Shown piece after piece: positions 43,634 to 52,384 of a DNA stretch of 64,000 bases. The position numbers were made by a program, and so were the translations under genes. Source of the DNA: Armatimonadota bacterium. Lineage in GTDB: Bacteria; Armatimonadota; Fimbriimonadia; Fimbriimonadales; Fimbriimonadaceae. Numbering within the stretch: the first letter of the stretch is position 1; every line of letters starts with the position of its first letter. The stretch spans positions 586,627 through 650,626 of the forward strand of contig JAFDWS010000001.1 of assembly GCA_018268375.1 (NCBI GenBank), in the 5' to 3' direction. The notes below the pieces were generated by a model. The model made no database searches. It was not told where the DNA came from and was given only the letters and a program-made list of their open reading frames with translations.

Positions 43634-46025
43634 GCCTTCTATCTGGACTGACGGGTTGGCCTTCCGGTTCTGCGTCCGCGACTTCCGCCTCAGCGACCGG
43701 GACAGGACGCCTGCGCGTCCATGCGGTCAGCCCTCCTCCAATGGTCATGATACCAACGCCCCACCAAACCAGCAGGGTCAAAGGTTTGTAGTAAAGCTCC
43801 GCGATATAGGCCGGTTTCTGATACCTGACCTGGAGGGTGGCCGACTTGTCCGCGGCGTTCATCCTCGCCAGCCGGATTGAATACTTGTCACCGACCTTCG
43901 CGGGGATGTCCTCGATCCCAGACTGACCGACCTTCAGGGTCGGCTCGACGTTGAACTTGCCCTCGGGCGTGTCCACCGTCACTTGAGCCTTGAAGGTGGC
44001 CCCTGCCTGACCCAGCGGCCCCTCGCTCTTCAGGCCCTTATAAGTGACCAGCATCTGCTCTTCCTTTAGGAGCCTTTGTCCTCCTACGGGGATATCGGTC
44101 TCGCCGCTCGCATCGAACGTGATGTTGTGAAGCACCATGTACAGGTCAAAGCTGCCAGCGTTGTGGATGCCCGGCCAGATAAAGGGGATCGGCTCGCCTT
44201 TCTCGTCGATGCCGTTGAAATAGAGTCCGGGAGAGACCACAAAGCTGTCCCCGCCCTTCGCGACGGACACTTGAACTTTGTTCTTGCGGTCGACAAAGCT
44301 CCCCGTCGGCCCGAGCGCGCGCAACCGGTAACCGAACGCCTCGGCGTCCGTCGTCGGGGTGATAACCAGTGGGCTGACTTTCTGCTCCATGCCCCTGGAA
44401 TAGATCAAGCCGAGCATGAACAGCCCGACGCCGATATGGGTCACCATGCCGCCTATCGAGGACTTGCCGCGCTTGAAGCTCTCAAGCAACTTCCAACTCG
44501 AGGCACAAATCCCGAATGCACAGACGCCAGCGAGGAACAACACCCACGCCGTGCGGCTCACAGGAAGGACGAACAGGAGCTTGGTCTGGCCGGTCGGATC
44601 GTCGGGCAAGCCAAGCCAGCCCCAACGGTTCGCGAGCAAGAGAAGACCGACCACGCCGACGGCGCACGAGAAGACGTTCAGGAAGCGGACGAGCAGTGGG
44701 CGGAATCCAATCCCACGCCAAGTCACAAAGGGCGCAACCGCCATGACGAAGACCATGGGGATGAAGAAGAACGAGAGAACGGTGTTATAAAGGGGCTCCT
44801 CCACCACCTTCTGGTTCTTGCCGAAGATCAGTTGGAAGAACGGCACGCTCATTCCAATCGCTGTTGCCAAACCGAAGGCGGAAAGGATCCAGACACCAAC
44901 GCCGAGCACGGACTCGCGGTTGATGGGCATGGACTGCATGGGGGGTGCCTGGGGCAGTCCCTTGAGCTTGATAAGCCTGGAGAACCAAAGTGAAAGGAAG
45001 CCGACAAGCCCGATCGAGACGATCGCGATCAGGATTTTCAGAGCCTTGCTGTCCATCTCCGCGAAGCTGTGGACGCTCGTGTCACCGAGATAGCCGGAGC
45101 GCGTCAAGAAGGTGCCATAGCAGAACAGCAGGAACGGCAATCCTGCCAGCATGACGTTTGTAAAGTACCATCTCTTGCGCGAAACTTGTACAAATATGCC
45201 GTGAAGGAGCGCGGCTACAGCGACCCATGGCACGAAGCTCGTGTTCTCCACCGGATCCCACATCCAGAACCCGCCCCAGCCGAGGGTCTCATAAGCCCAG
45301 AAGCCACCCATGGCTAGCCCGAGGCCCAACAAGGTCAGTGAGACGAGCGCCCAAGGCCGAACCAAAGGAGCCCACCCGACAAGGTCACGCTGAAGCAGCG
45401 CCGCACAAGCAAACGCGAAGAGGACGGTGAGCGAACCGAACCCGGAGAAGATCGTGGGGGGATGGATGACCACCCAGTAGTTCATGAGGCTAGGGTTGAG
45501 GCCCTTCCCTGTCAGCGGCACCATCGCTTGCCCGTTCACCAAGGGGTTCAGGGCGAACGGAGACTCAAATGCTAGGATGCCGGCGACGCTTGCGAGAAAC
45601 AGGCCGGAAACCACTGAGAACCAGCGTCGGTAGGCGCCCGTCCTCGCCGCGGCGATGGTGCAGAAGATCGCCGACATCGTTCCCCAAAGGAGAATCGAGC
45701 CCTCCTGGCCGGCCCACGCGCCCGCGATCTTGTACTGCAACTCGGTGTCGCGCGACCCGTGGCTGAAAACGTACTTGTACTGGAACTGGTCCTTGACGAA
45801 GAGTGTGACGACGACCGCGATAGCCGCCAGAAAGCCGAGGGCCCCCGCTCCAAACGTCCACTTGGCCCACTTTTCCGCCTTGGGGTTCTTCGCCGAGACG
45901 ATCCAGAGAACGATCGAGACAACGAACAGAGACACCGATGCCAGCACTGCTCCCCTGCCCAGCAAACCGGCCGCCATCGACCAGCTTTCTGCGGGGGTGG
46001 CCCCTACGAGTGTTTCGGCGTCCAC
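43605..46025 (-). CDS. ccmF: Heme lyase, CcmF/NrfE-type cytochrome c biogenesis protein
   Basis: 806 residues, longer than the usual 630-680. It joins heme to apocytochrome c at the outer face of the cytoplasmic membrane. The Trp-rich heme-handling motif is GWGGFWMWDPVENTSFVPW; other family segments are WAGQEGSILLWGTMSAIF, VIHPPTIFSGFGSLTVLFA and FLTRSGYLGDTSVHSFAE. About 14-15 membrane spans precede a large exported C-terminal domain (about 545-760), which explains the extra length. No other ccm genes are in the window. Its stop overlaps the panD start region. Confidence 0.93.
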   Translation of the reverse strand: MDAETLVGATPAESWSMAAGLLGRGAVLASVSLFVVSIVLWIVSAKNPKAEKWAKWTFGAGALGFLAAIAVVVTLFVKDQFQYKYVFSHGSRDTELQYKIAGAWAGQEGSILLWGTMSAIFCTIAAARTGAYRRWFSVVSGLFLASVAGILAFESPFALNPLVNGQAMVPLTGKGLNPSLMNYWVVIHPPTIFSGFGSLTVLFAFACAALLQRDLVGWAPLVRPWALVSLTLLGLGLAMGGFWAYETLGWGGFWMWDPVENTSFVPWVAVAALLHGIFVQVSRKRWYFTNVMLAGLPFLLFCYGTFLTRSGYLGDTSVHSFAEMDSKALKILIAIVSIGLVGFLSLWFSRLIKLKGLPQAPPMQSMPINRESVLGVGVWILSAFGLATAIGMSVPFFQLIFGKNQKVVEEPLYNTVLSFFFIPMVFVMAVAPFVTWRGIGFRPLLVRFLNVFSCAVGVVGLLLLANRWGWLGLPDDPTGQTKLLFVLPVSRTAWVLFLAGVCAFGICASSWKLLESFKRGKSSIGGMVTHIGVGLFMLGLIYSRGMEQKVSPLVITPTTDAEAFGYRLRALGPTGSFVDRKNKVQVSVAKGGDSFVVSPGLYFNGIDEKGEPIPFIWPGIHNAGSFDLYMVLHNITFDASGETDIPVGGQRLLKEEQMLVTYKGLKSEGPLGQAGATFKAQVTVDTPEGKFNVEPTLKVGQSGIEDIPAKVGDKYSIRLARMNAADKSATLQVRYQKPAYIAELYYKPLTLLVWWGVGIMTIGGGLTAWTRRRPVPVAEAEVADAEPEGQPVSPDRRHAPEPVAQV

Positions 46026-46157
46026 GGCTTACTTCGTACTCTCATTTTTGGACGGGCATTTCAGCGACAGCTTGTTCGACTCGAAGACACCGTTCTTCCT
46101 CCCGCCGACAGAGACAAAGCTGCCCGTTCTCATCTTGGTGAGATTGTACGCCAGAGG

Positions 46158-46173
46158 CCGCTCCTATGAGCGG
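46158..46173. promoter_or_regulatory. Short hairpin upstream of the 46248 gene
   Basis: CCGCTC (46158-46163) and GAGCGG (46168-46173) form a 6-bp stem with loop CTAT in the 222-bp divergent region between ccmF and the 46248 gene. TAAAAT near 46231 may be a -10 element, but no well-spaced -35 is visible. Nothing else is recognised in this stretch. Confidence 0.3.
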
Positions 46174-46247
46174 GAACCGGACCAATGCCGAAAGCGTCCA
46201 TTTGAACCAGCAACTCCGTCAATCGAGAGTAAAATCGAGGCCTCGAC

Positions 46248-46784
46248 ATGTCCCAAAAGTTCCTAGCCATCCTCCTAGCCTCCTCCATGACCGCTTCCGC
46301 GTTCGCCCAGGCGGCCACTGAAGCCCAGAAGGCGGGGGTCGGCCCTGGCAACCACGGGACGATGCACTTCCGGACGAAACTGGGCAGTTTCAAAGTCATC
46401 AACGGCGAGGGGCGCGTCGAGTTCACTTTCACGGGCACCGTCTTGGTAAGCAACTTGGATGGCAAGCTGGAGGTCACCGGCAACGTCCGCAAAGAGTACG
46501 AAGCCCACAAGCGCGTGATCTACACGGGCACGGGGCGGTGCGTCGTGACCGGGAAGTGGCGCGCCGTCCAATGGTTTGGCCGCGATATGAGCGCCGTGTG
46601 GTTCGGGTCCGGAGTCATCCGCTTGTCCGGCGAGTTTGACCGCGACCAAAAAACGGGCGAATACTGGTACGAGGATCCGTCCCAAGTGGACTTCTGGCCG
46701 GGAAACAACACCATCGACGCCGTGAACCCGAAGGCCGTGGCGGGCTACAACCCGAACGTCACGGTCAAGAAAAAGAAAGGCTGA
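46248..46784 (+). CDS. Secreted beta-rich protein of unknown function
   Basis: 178 residues with signal peptide (KFLAILLASSMTASAFAQA, about 4-22). The mature part is a repeated beta pattern: GRVEFTFTGTVLVSNLDGKL, GTGRCVVTGKWRAVQWFGRD, GSGVIRLSGEFDRDQKTGEY. It ends in a basic tail VKKKKG. No domain recognised. It is followed after 3 bp by the exonuclease-like gene on the same strand, probably one operon. Confidence 0.7.
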   Translation: MSQKFLAILLASSMTASAFAQAATEAQKAGVGPGNHGTMHFRTKLGSFKVINGEGRVEFTFTGTVLVSNLDGKLEVTGNVRKEYEAHKRVIYTGTGRCVVTGKWRAVQWFGRDMSAVWFGSGVIRLSGEFDRDQKTGEYWYEDPSQVDFWPGNNTIDAVNPKAVAGYNPNVTVKKKKG

Positions 46785-46787
46785 CAT

Positions 46788-47576
46788 TTGCTCCAACGCA
46801 CGTTCATCCACGTTCCCGGACTCGGCGCCCACACAGAGCGCTCGCTCTGGCAACAAGGGTGCGGCACGTGGCAGGACTTCCTCTCCCAAGGCGACAGCTA
46901 CTCCATCGGCGGCGCTGACCGTTCGTCGATGAAGAACGTGATCTCAAAGTCGGTCGAGGCCCTCGCGGCTGGACGACACCAGTTCTTCAACCATTGCCTC
47001 GGTGCTCGTGAGTCATGGCGGGCCTGGCCAGAGTTCCGAAAGCGCTGCGTCTACCTGGACATCGAAACGGACGGCGGCCAAGGTGGCGAATCCATCACTT
47101 GCGTTGGACTCTTCGACGGATCCGCCTTCCGTTGCCTGGTGAAGCACGAAGACCTCAGCCTCTTCCCCGACATCATTTCGCACTACAGCATGATCGTGAC
47201 CTTCTTCGGATCCGGGTTCGACCTTCCTGTGCTTCAGAGGTGCTTCTCAGGCTTCCACTTTGACCAGATCCACCTCGACTTGTGCCCGATCTTGCGGAGG
47301 TTGGGGTACCGAGGCGGGCTAAAGAAGATCGAGCGCCAGATGGGCATCACGCGGAGCCCAGAAACGGACGGGCTCACGGGCAGGGACGCCGTACGACTGT
47401 GGCGCAACCACATGAGGGGCGGTTATGGAGACCTGGACACGCTGATCGCCTACAACCGAGAGGACGTGGTGAACCTGGAGCGCATCGCCCAGATCACTTA
47501 CGACCGACTGGAACAGACGACGCTAAGAGAGGCCGGCGTTCCGCACCTTTTGGAACGCCAAGAGAGCTATCTCTAA
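46788..47576 (+). CDS. RNase H-fold exonuclease (YprB-like)
   Basis: 262 residues from TTG 46788. The DEDDy exonuclease pattern is visible: YLDIETDGGQGG (motif I), IVTFFGSGFDLPVLQRCF (motif II) and IAYNREDVVNLERIAQITYD (motif III with Tyr-x3-Asp). The sequence resembles YprB-type ribonuclease H-like proteins. It probably trims single-stranded nucleic acid in the cytoplasm; substrate unknown. Its last 54 bp overlap the convergent threonine aldolase gene in antisense. Confidence 0.85.
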   Translation: MLQRTFIHVPGLGAHTERSLWQQGCGTWQDFLSQGDSYSIGGADRSSMKNVISKSVEALAAGRHQFFNHCLGARESWRAWPEFRKRCVYLDIETDGGQGGESITCVGLFDGSAFRCLVKHEDLSLFPDIISHYSMIVTFFGSGFDLPVLQRCFSGFHFDQIHLDLCPILRRLGYRGGLKKIERQMGITRSPETDGLTGRDAVRLWRNHMRGGYGDLDTLIAYNREDVVNLERIAQITYDRLEQTTLREAGVPHLLERQESYL

Positions 47577-48548
47577 CTGGGCGTCGTCAATGTCCTTGTG
47601 GAGCACGGCCCGCAGCCGGTTCGGGCCCATCGGAACCGCCCAGACACCTTCTGACTCAAGCGCCCTGGCCCAATCCGCTGCCGGACGGTCGGTGTCGATC
47701 ATGAGGATGTTCGTTTGAGGCGGGACAATCTCAAGGCCCGAGAGCCCGGCGATCCCTTCTGCGAGCTTTCGTGTCCGCTCGTGGTCTTCTGCCAAACGGT
47801 CGACCATTTGCGTCAAGCTCACGATGCCGCAGGCGGCCAGGACTCCCGACTGCCGTAAGCCGCCGCCCATCCGCTTGCGCCAGAACCTCGCCCTTTCTAT
47901 GAACCCCTTCGTTCCGCAAAGGATCGAACCGACCGGTGAAGCGAGGCCCTTGCTGAGGCAGAAGTTGACCGAGTCCACCTTTGACGTGATCTCACTGACC
48001 GGTACGCCCAACGCAACGGCAGCGTTGAACACCCGGGCTCCATCCAAGTGGATGCCTATGCCGAGGGCGTCAGCGGCCCGACGATAGGCGGAGTGCTCCT
48101 CAACTGTCGCGACGGTGCCGCCAGCCCGGTTGTGGGAGTTCTCCAGACAAAGCAGTGTCGTGCCTGGCGTGTGTTCGCTTCGGTGCATAAACCGGGTAGC
48201 GATCTGCGAAGCCTCCATCACGCCGTGGACACTCGGCACCGTTCTCGCCTGCACACCGTTGAAGACCGCGCCCCCTGCCCCTTCGTAAAAGAGCATATGG
48301 GCGTCCTCGTCGAACAGGACGCTGTCGCCAGGAGCAGTATGGGTGGCGAGCGCCACTTGGTTGCCCATCGTGCCGCTGGGAACAAAGATCGCATCTTCCA
48401 TCGCGACCGTCTCGGCCGCTAACTCCTCCAAGCGGCGAGTCGTCGGATCGTGCCCAAGGACGTCGTCGTCAAGCTCAGCTGCCGCCATGGCGCGGTACAT
48501 CTCGGGAGTTGGCCTCGTGACAGTGTCCGAACGAAGGTCGACCGGCAT
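47523..48548 (-). CDS. ltaE: Low-specificity L-threonine aldolase
   Basis: 341 residues. PLP enzyme that cleaves L-threonine or L-allo-threonine to glycine and acetaldehyde. Family landmarks are DLRSDTVTRPTPEMYRAMAA, DDVLGHDPTTRRLEE, LCLENSHNRAGGTV, GIHLDGARVFNAAVALGV and the PLP lysine in FCLSKGLASPVGS. The C-terminal part includes VWAVPMGPNRLRAVLHKDI. The 3' end overlaps the convergent nuclease by 54 bp, including coding residues on both strands. Confidence 0.93.
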   Translation of the reverse strand: MPVDLRSDTVTRPTPEMYRAMAAAELDDDVLGHDPTTRRLEELAAETVAMEDAIFVPSGTMGNQVALATHTAPGDSVLFDEDAHMLFYEGAGGAVFNGVQARTVPSVHGVMEASQIATRFMHRSEHTPGTTLLCLENSHNRAGGTVATVEEHSAYRRAADALGIGIHLDGARVFNAAVALGVPVSEITSKVDSVNFCLSKGLASPVGSILCGTKGFIERARFWRKRMGGGLRQSGVLAACGIVSLTQMVDRLAEDHERTRKLAEGIAGLSGLEIVPPQTNILMIDTDRPAADWARALESEGVWAVPMGPNRLRAVLHKDIDDAQLEIALLAFQKVRNAGLS

Positions 48549-48577
48549 AGCGGAATGTTATCCTCCGGCTGGGGCGG

Positions 48578-49354
48578 TCACCGGGCAGCTCGGACTTTCG
48601 TGAGAAAGCCCAAGTACTCGCTGCGAATCCGGTCCCATCCTTCATAGGTGAAGGAATGGCCTTCATCCTCAAGCGGGCAGAACTTCACTTCCCCGCCCTG
48701 CGCTTGCAACAAGCGCACGAGTTCTTCGCTTTGGGCAATCGGTACGACTTCGTCTTGCGTGCCATGGATGACGAGGAAGCGGGCTTCGACGTCTCGCACG
48801 TACGTGACAGGGCTGGCTTGAGCCCAGACGTCCTCCCTGCCTTCGTAGGGCCCGTCCATGAACTGTTCGAGGAACGCCATCGCGAGTTCATAGTTCGCTT
48901 GCCGGGGGTTCCGCAGGTCAGTGAGCCCGCAGATGTCGACCACGGCATCGACCCGCTCGGCCAAAGAGTCGCTCTCGTCAAACCTGTTCTGGCACAAACC
49001 GAGCATCAAGGCCATGTGGCCGCCCGCACTGTTGCCCATGGCTGTGACGTTCTCGCGGTCGATCCCTAGCTGGGTCGCGTTCTCGCGGGCGTATCGGACA
49101 AACGCCTGACAATCGGCGACCGGGACGGGAAACGGATAGAGCGGTGCGAGCCGGTACTCGATACAGGCGCACGCGAAGCCCTGTGGAACCAGCCAGCCCG
49201 CCTCTTCCCGGTACATCGATTTGTCGCCGCTGATCCATCCGCCACCATGGATGAAAACCACAAGCGGGTAGGGCCCTTCGCCGTCCGGCCGCATAAAGTC
49301 GAACTTAAGGCTGCCTCCGCTGACAGGATAGTCTTGATCGCGCAACACCACCAT
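48578..49354 (-). CDS. Alpha/beta hydrolase, acetyl-esterase-like
   Basis: 258 residues. The oxyanion-hole motif is VFIHGGGWISGDKS; the nucleophile elbow is MGNSAGGHMALML; the acid and base fit HGTQDEVVPIA and DEGHSFTYEG. This is the hormone-sensitive-lipase/BD-FAE-like esterase layout. No signal peptide. Substrate unknown; acetylated sugars or short acyl esters are likely. It follows on the same strand after the aminotransferase with a 48-bp gap and may share its transcript. Confidence 0.88.
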   Translation of the reverse strand: MVVLRDQDYPVSGGSLKFDFMRPDGEGPYPLVVFIHGGGWISGDKSMYREEAGWLVPQGFACACIEYRLAPLYPFPVPVADCQAFVRYARENATQLGIDRENVTAMGNSAGGHMALMLGLCQNRFDESDSLAERVDAVVDICGLTDLRNPRQANYELAMAFLEQFMDGPYEGREDVWAQASPVTYVRDVEARFLVIHGTQDEVVPIAQSEELVRLLQAQGGEVKFCPLEDEGHSFTYEGWDRIRSEYLGFLTKVRAAR

Positions 49355-49402
49355 GTGGCGCCCGTTTTACCTCCTCGCTCTCGTTGTGAACGCGTCCCCG
49401 CG

Positions 49403-50656
49403 TCAGGCGAGGGTCGCAAGGAGGTCGGCCGTCTCTTGAACAGCTTCTTTGAAGGTCGCGCACGCCCATGCCGCGTCTTCCCGCGAGATGATGAGAGGCG
49501 GCTCGATGCGGATCACCCGAGGGTTGTTCAACGTGTAGGCCGCCACCATTCCGCGCTTGACCAACTGCGCGATCACCAGCTCACCGACCTCGTCGATCGC
49601 AAACTCGACGCCGATCAAAAGGCCGAGTCCCCGAACTTCCTTGATCAGGTCGCAACTCTGCTGGAAATCTCTCAGCGACTCGACCATGAACCGGCCCGTT
49701 TCCGCTGCACGCTCGACGAGTCCCTCCGATTCCACAACCTCCAGAGCAGCAAGTCCCGCCGTACAGGCAAGTGGATTCCCCCCGAAGGTCGACGTATGGA
49801 TCAAGGGGTTTTGCCCGAAGACCCGATCCCAGACGTCCGCGGTGCCCATCGTTGCGCCGATCGGGACGACACCGCCGCCAAGCGCTTTGGCGAGAGTCAT
49901 GACGTCGGGCTTGATGCCCTCGTGCTCACAGCCGAACATCTTCCCTGTCCGACCTAAGCCCGTTTGGACTTCGTCGACGATCAGTAGGGCGCCGTGGCGG
50001 TCGCAAGCGCGGCGCGCGGCTTGCAAGTAGCCCGGTGGCGAGATGTGCACCCCGCCCTCTCCTTGCACGACCTCCACGATGAAGCAGCCTGTTTCGGGCC
50101 CGATCGCGGCCTCCATGGCCGCAATGTCACCGAAGGGCACGAAGCTCGCACCCGGAACCAGGGGCTCGAACGGGTCGCGGTACTTCTTCCTGCCCGTGGC
50201 GCTCAGCCCGCCCATCGTCTTGCCGTGGTAGCTGTCCTCGGTGCTGACGATGCCGGGCCGGCGGGTCGCCGCCCTTGCAAATTTGAGCGCAGCCTCACAA
50301 GCTTCTGCTCCGCTGTTGCTGAAGAACGTGAACTCGAGCCCGTCCGGTGAGACTTGGGCGAGTTTCTCCGCCAGTTCGCCTTGGGCGGCATTGAAGAACG
50401 TCTTGCCGCTTAATGGCATGGTGTCGAGGGCGCGCTTGACGGCCTCGACGACCTTGGGATGGCGGTGCCCCAGGCTGAAGACCCCATATCCACCCAAACA
50501 ATCCAAGTACTTGCGGCCGTCCTGGTCCCACATGTGGCATCCCTCGGCGCGGACTTCCACGCCGAAACCGGCGAAATTCATAAGCTTTGCGAGACCGGGA
50601 TTGACGTGCTCGCTGTACCTGCGCAGAGTCTCGGCGTGGATGGACTCGGGATCCAT
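49403..50656 (-). CDS. Class III PLP-dependent aminotransferase (ornithine/putrescine type)
   Basis: 417 residues. The PLP lysine lies in VMTLAKALGGGVVPIGATM, after the cofactor Asp in LLIVDEVQTGLGRTGKMFGC. FTFFSNSGAEACEAALKFAR and STFGGNPLACTAGLAALE are also typical. It resembles acetylornithine, ornithine or putrescine aminotransferases; the substrate cannot be decided from the sequence. The gene is about 30 bp from the capA-like gene on the same strand. Confidence 0.9.
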   Translation of the reverse strand: MDPESIHAETLRRYSEHVNPGLAKLMNFAGFGVEVRAEGCHMWDQDGRKYLDCLGGYGVFSLGHRHPKVVEAVKRALDTMPLSGKTFFNAAQGELAEKLAQVSPDGLEFTFFSNSGAEACEAALKFARAATRRPGIVSTEDSYHGKTMGGLSATGRKKYRDPFEPLVPGASFVPFGDIAAMEAAIGPETGCFIVEVVQGEGGVHISPPGYLQAARRACDRHGALLIVDEVQTGLGRTGKMFGCEHEGIKPDVMTLAKALGGGVVPIGATMGTADVWDRVFGQNPLIHTSTFGGNPLACTAGLAALEVVESEGLVERAAETGRFMVESLRDFQQSCDLIKEVRGLGLLIGVEFAIDEVGELVIAQLVKRGMVAAYTLNNPRVIRIEPPLIISREDAAWACATFKEAVQETADLLATLA

Positions 50657-50685
50657 GCCCGTAGTTTAGAGGAGGGTTGGGAGGT

Positions 50686-51714
50686 CTACCGGGCCCCGTT
50701 CGGTTCTGAGATATCGAGCGGGATTGACTTTGGGTGCCGGTACTTGGTCGTCGCCTTCCTACACAAGCTCTCAAACGCCGCCACAGATTTGGCGCGAGCC
50801 GCCAGCGCGCCAGCCTTCACCGTGCCGCCGGAAATCACGCAAGGGAGCATCTCTGCTTTAGAGAGCTTCCTTCCGTTGAAGGTTAAGCGGAAAATGCCCG
50901 TCGAGCTCCCTATGGGGGAGACGAGGTTGCCTAAGGAGTAGAAAATGGGTTTGCCGGCGTAGAGTTCGGCCCCTTGCAGGACATGGGGGTGGGCTCCGAG
51001 GACGCAGTCGGCGCCCGCTTCAATGAAGCCCCTTCCCAGGGTCACTTGCCACGGATCGGGGACGGTTTTGCGCTCCGTCCCCCAGTGGAGCCACACGACG
51101 ACGAAGTCAGCTGTCGACCTTGCTTGAGCGACGATTGCCTTGAGGCGCTTCCGCTGAGACGCGAGAAGCTTGCCGTTGAACGGAAGAGTGGCGACACCGG
51201 GGCTCACTTCGGTCGCGGGCGTGCACTTGCCGAGCCCACCTGAGGTCTTGAATGCGAGGAAGCTGACGAAGGCGACCTTCATGCTCTTCTGAGCGGTAAC
51301 GACTTGAGTCCGCGCCGCCTCTGCGAGGTCCTTCCCCGCCCCGCACCACTGGATTCCCTGCCCGTCGAGCAGTCCTGTCATTTGGTTGAGGCCGGCAAAC
51401 CGGTAGTCCATGGCGTGGTTGTTGCCAAGGCCGACGAGGTCCAAGCCAGCAGCTCCGATGGCCCTGGCGTGGCCGGGATCGGCCTTCAGGATGAACTGGG
51501 ACTTGGCTTTGACCTCTGCCGCGGACTTGTTTGGCGTGGAAGCTCTGGCGTTGGTCAATGGAATCTCAAGGTTGGCGGTGGCGATGTCGGCAGCCTTAGT
51601 CCAACTAGAGATGCCCGTGAAGACCTTCACGCCGGGCTTCACGCCGTTCAGCATGATGTCGCCACCCACCACCAGGGTCCATGACTGGGCGGCAAGGACA
51701 AGGCTAAAGATCAT
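50686..51714 (-). CDS. CapA-family (poly-gamma-glutamate synthesis-like) metallophosphatase-fold protein
   Basis: 342 residues with a short N-terminal signal (MIFSLVLAAQSW). The PGA-cap domain is complete: LVVGGDIMLNGV, DLVGLGNNHAMDYRFAGLNQ, VWLHWGTERKTVPDPWQV and LGAHPHVLQGAELYAGKPIF. It ends SLGNLVSPIGSS and a basic tail. No pgsB or pgsC neighbours, so production of poly-gamma-glutamate is not implied. Probably exported and acting on cell-envelope polymers. Confidence 0.88.
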   Translation of the reverse strand: MIFSLVLAAQSWTLVVGGDIMLNGVKPGVKVFTGISSWTKAADIATANLEIPLTNARASTPNKSAAEVKAKSQFILKADPGHARAIGAAGLDLVGLGNNHAMDYRFAGLNQMTGLLDGQGIQWCGAGKDLAEAARTQVVTAQKSMKVAFVSFLAFKTSGGLGKCTPATEVSPGVATLPFNGKLLASQRKRLKAIVAQARSTADFVVVWLHWGTERKTVPDPWQVTLGRGFIEAGADCVLGAHPHVLQGAELYAGKPIFYSLGNLVSPIGSSTGIFRLTFNGRKLSKAEMLPCVISGGTVKAGALAARAKSVAAFESLCRKATTKYRHPKSIPLDISEPNGAR

Positions 51715-51842
51715 CTGCCTAAGGACGTTGCACTTGGAGAAATCTTAGCAAGAAGCTTCCAAGGAAGCTCAAGGGGCGAGTCAGCTTGTCCCGACAATTT
51801 TTACAGGGAGCCAGCGGGCTTCCCTTCGAGCGAGGCAAGAAA

Positions 51843-52250
51843 ATGACCATCCAGACGACCGCGACCAGCGGCATCCAAGCGCTTTCGGGCAACAAGCGCC
51901 ACGAGCGCAAACTCGCGATGACGGCCCTGAAGAAGGCCATCGACTCTCACGACCTTCCCGCAGCGAAGGCTGCTTACGAGAAGCTCCAGTCCATGCACCA
52001 CATCCGAAGCCAAAGCAAGCTGGCCGACCTCGGCAAGGCTCTCGACCAAGGAGATATGGATGCAGCGGCCGCCCTGTTCACATCAACTTGGGCCTCGCAG
52101 GCATTGCCCCAGCCGTTCCAAGGCCAGCCTTCTGCGACCAACCAAGTCCCTGAGCCGGGCGTGGTGACTCCTCAGCCAGTCACCCTGGCCCCGGATCCGA
52201 CCATCGAGACACCCCAGCTCACTTCAGGCGGCATCAGCGTTTCAGCCTGA
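51843..52250 (+). CDS. Small protein with coiled helices and a Pro-rich tail, unknown function
   Basis: 135 residues from ATG 51843; GAGG lies 7 bases upstream. The first 90 residues are helical with basic and Ala-rich repeats (NKRHERKLAMTALKKAIDS, LPAAKAAYEKLQSMHHIRS, LGKALDQGDMDAAAALF). The last 45 residues are Pro/Gln-rich and ends TSGGISVSA. No signal peptide. It resembles small alanine-rich helical bundle proteins, but I cannot assign it. Followed by a strong hairpin. Confidence 0.6.
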   Translation: MTIQTTATSGIQALSGNKRHERKLAMTALKKAIDSHDLPAAKAAYEKLQSMHHIRSQSKLADLGKALDQGDMDAAAALFTSTWASQALPQPFQGQPSATNQVPEPGVVTPQPVTLAPDPTIETPQLTSGGISVSA

Positions 52251-52265
52251 TGAGCAAGTTCGATC

Positions 52266-52298
52266 AATGGGCTCCCGGTGTACCCCGGGTGGCCCATT
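52266..52298 (+). terminator. Hairpin after the 51843 gene
   Basis: AATGGGC (52266-52272) pairs with GCCCATT (52292-52298), with an inner CCCGG/CCGGG stem. It begins 16 bp after the stop. The poly-T tract is weak, so this is likely a factor-aided or moderate terminator. Confidence 0.55.
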
Positions 52299-52384
52299 GT
52301 CGCATGTCGGAACTGGAACACGAGGGGCGACAATAGCGGCTTTCTAATGGGTGCGCGAAAGTCCAGGGCGGTACCATCAGTTCG

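Noticed and set aside
46788..47576. Start of the nuclease gene at an internal ATG
   Set aside because: ATG codons appear only well inside the N-terminal region (near 46929); the TTG at 46788 is 3 bp after the upstream stop and keeps the full N-terminus.
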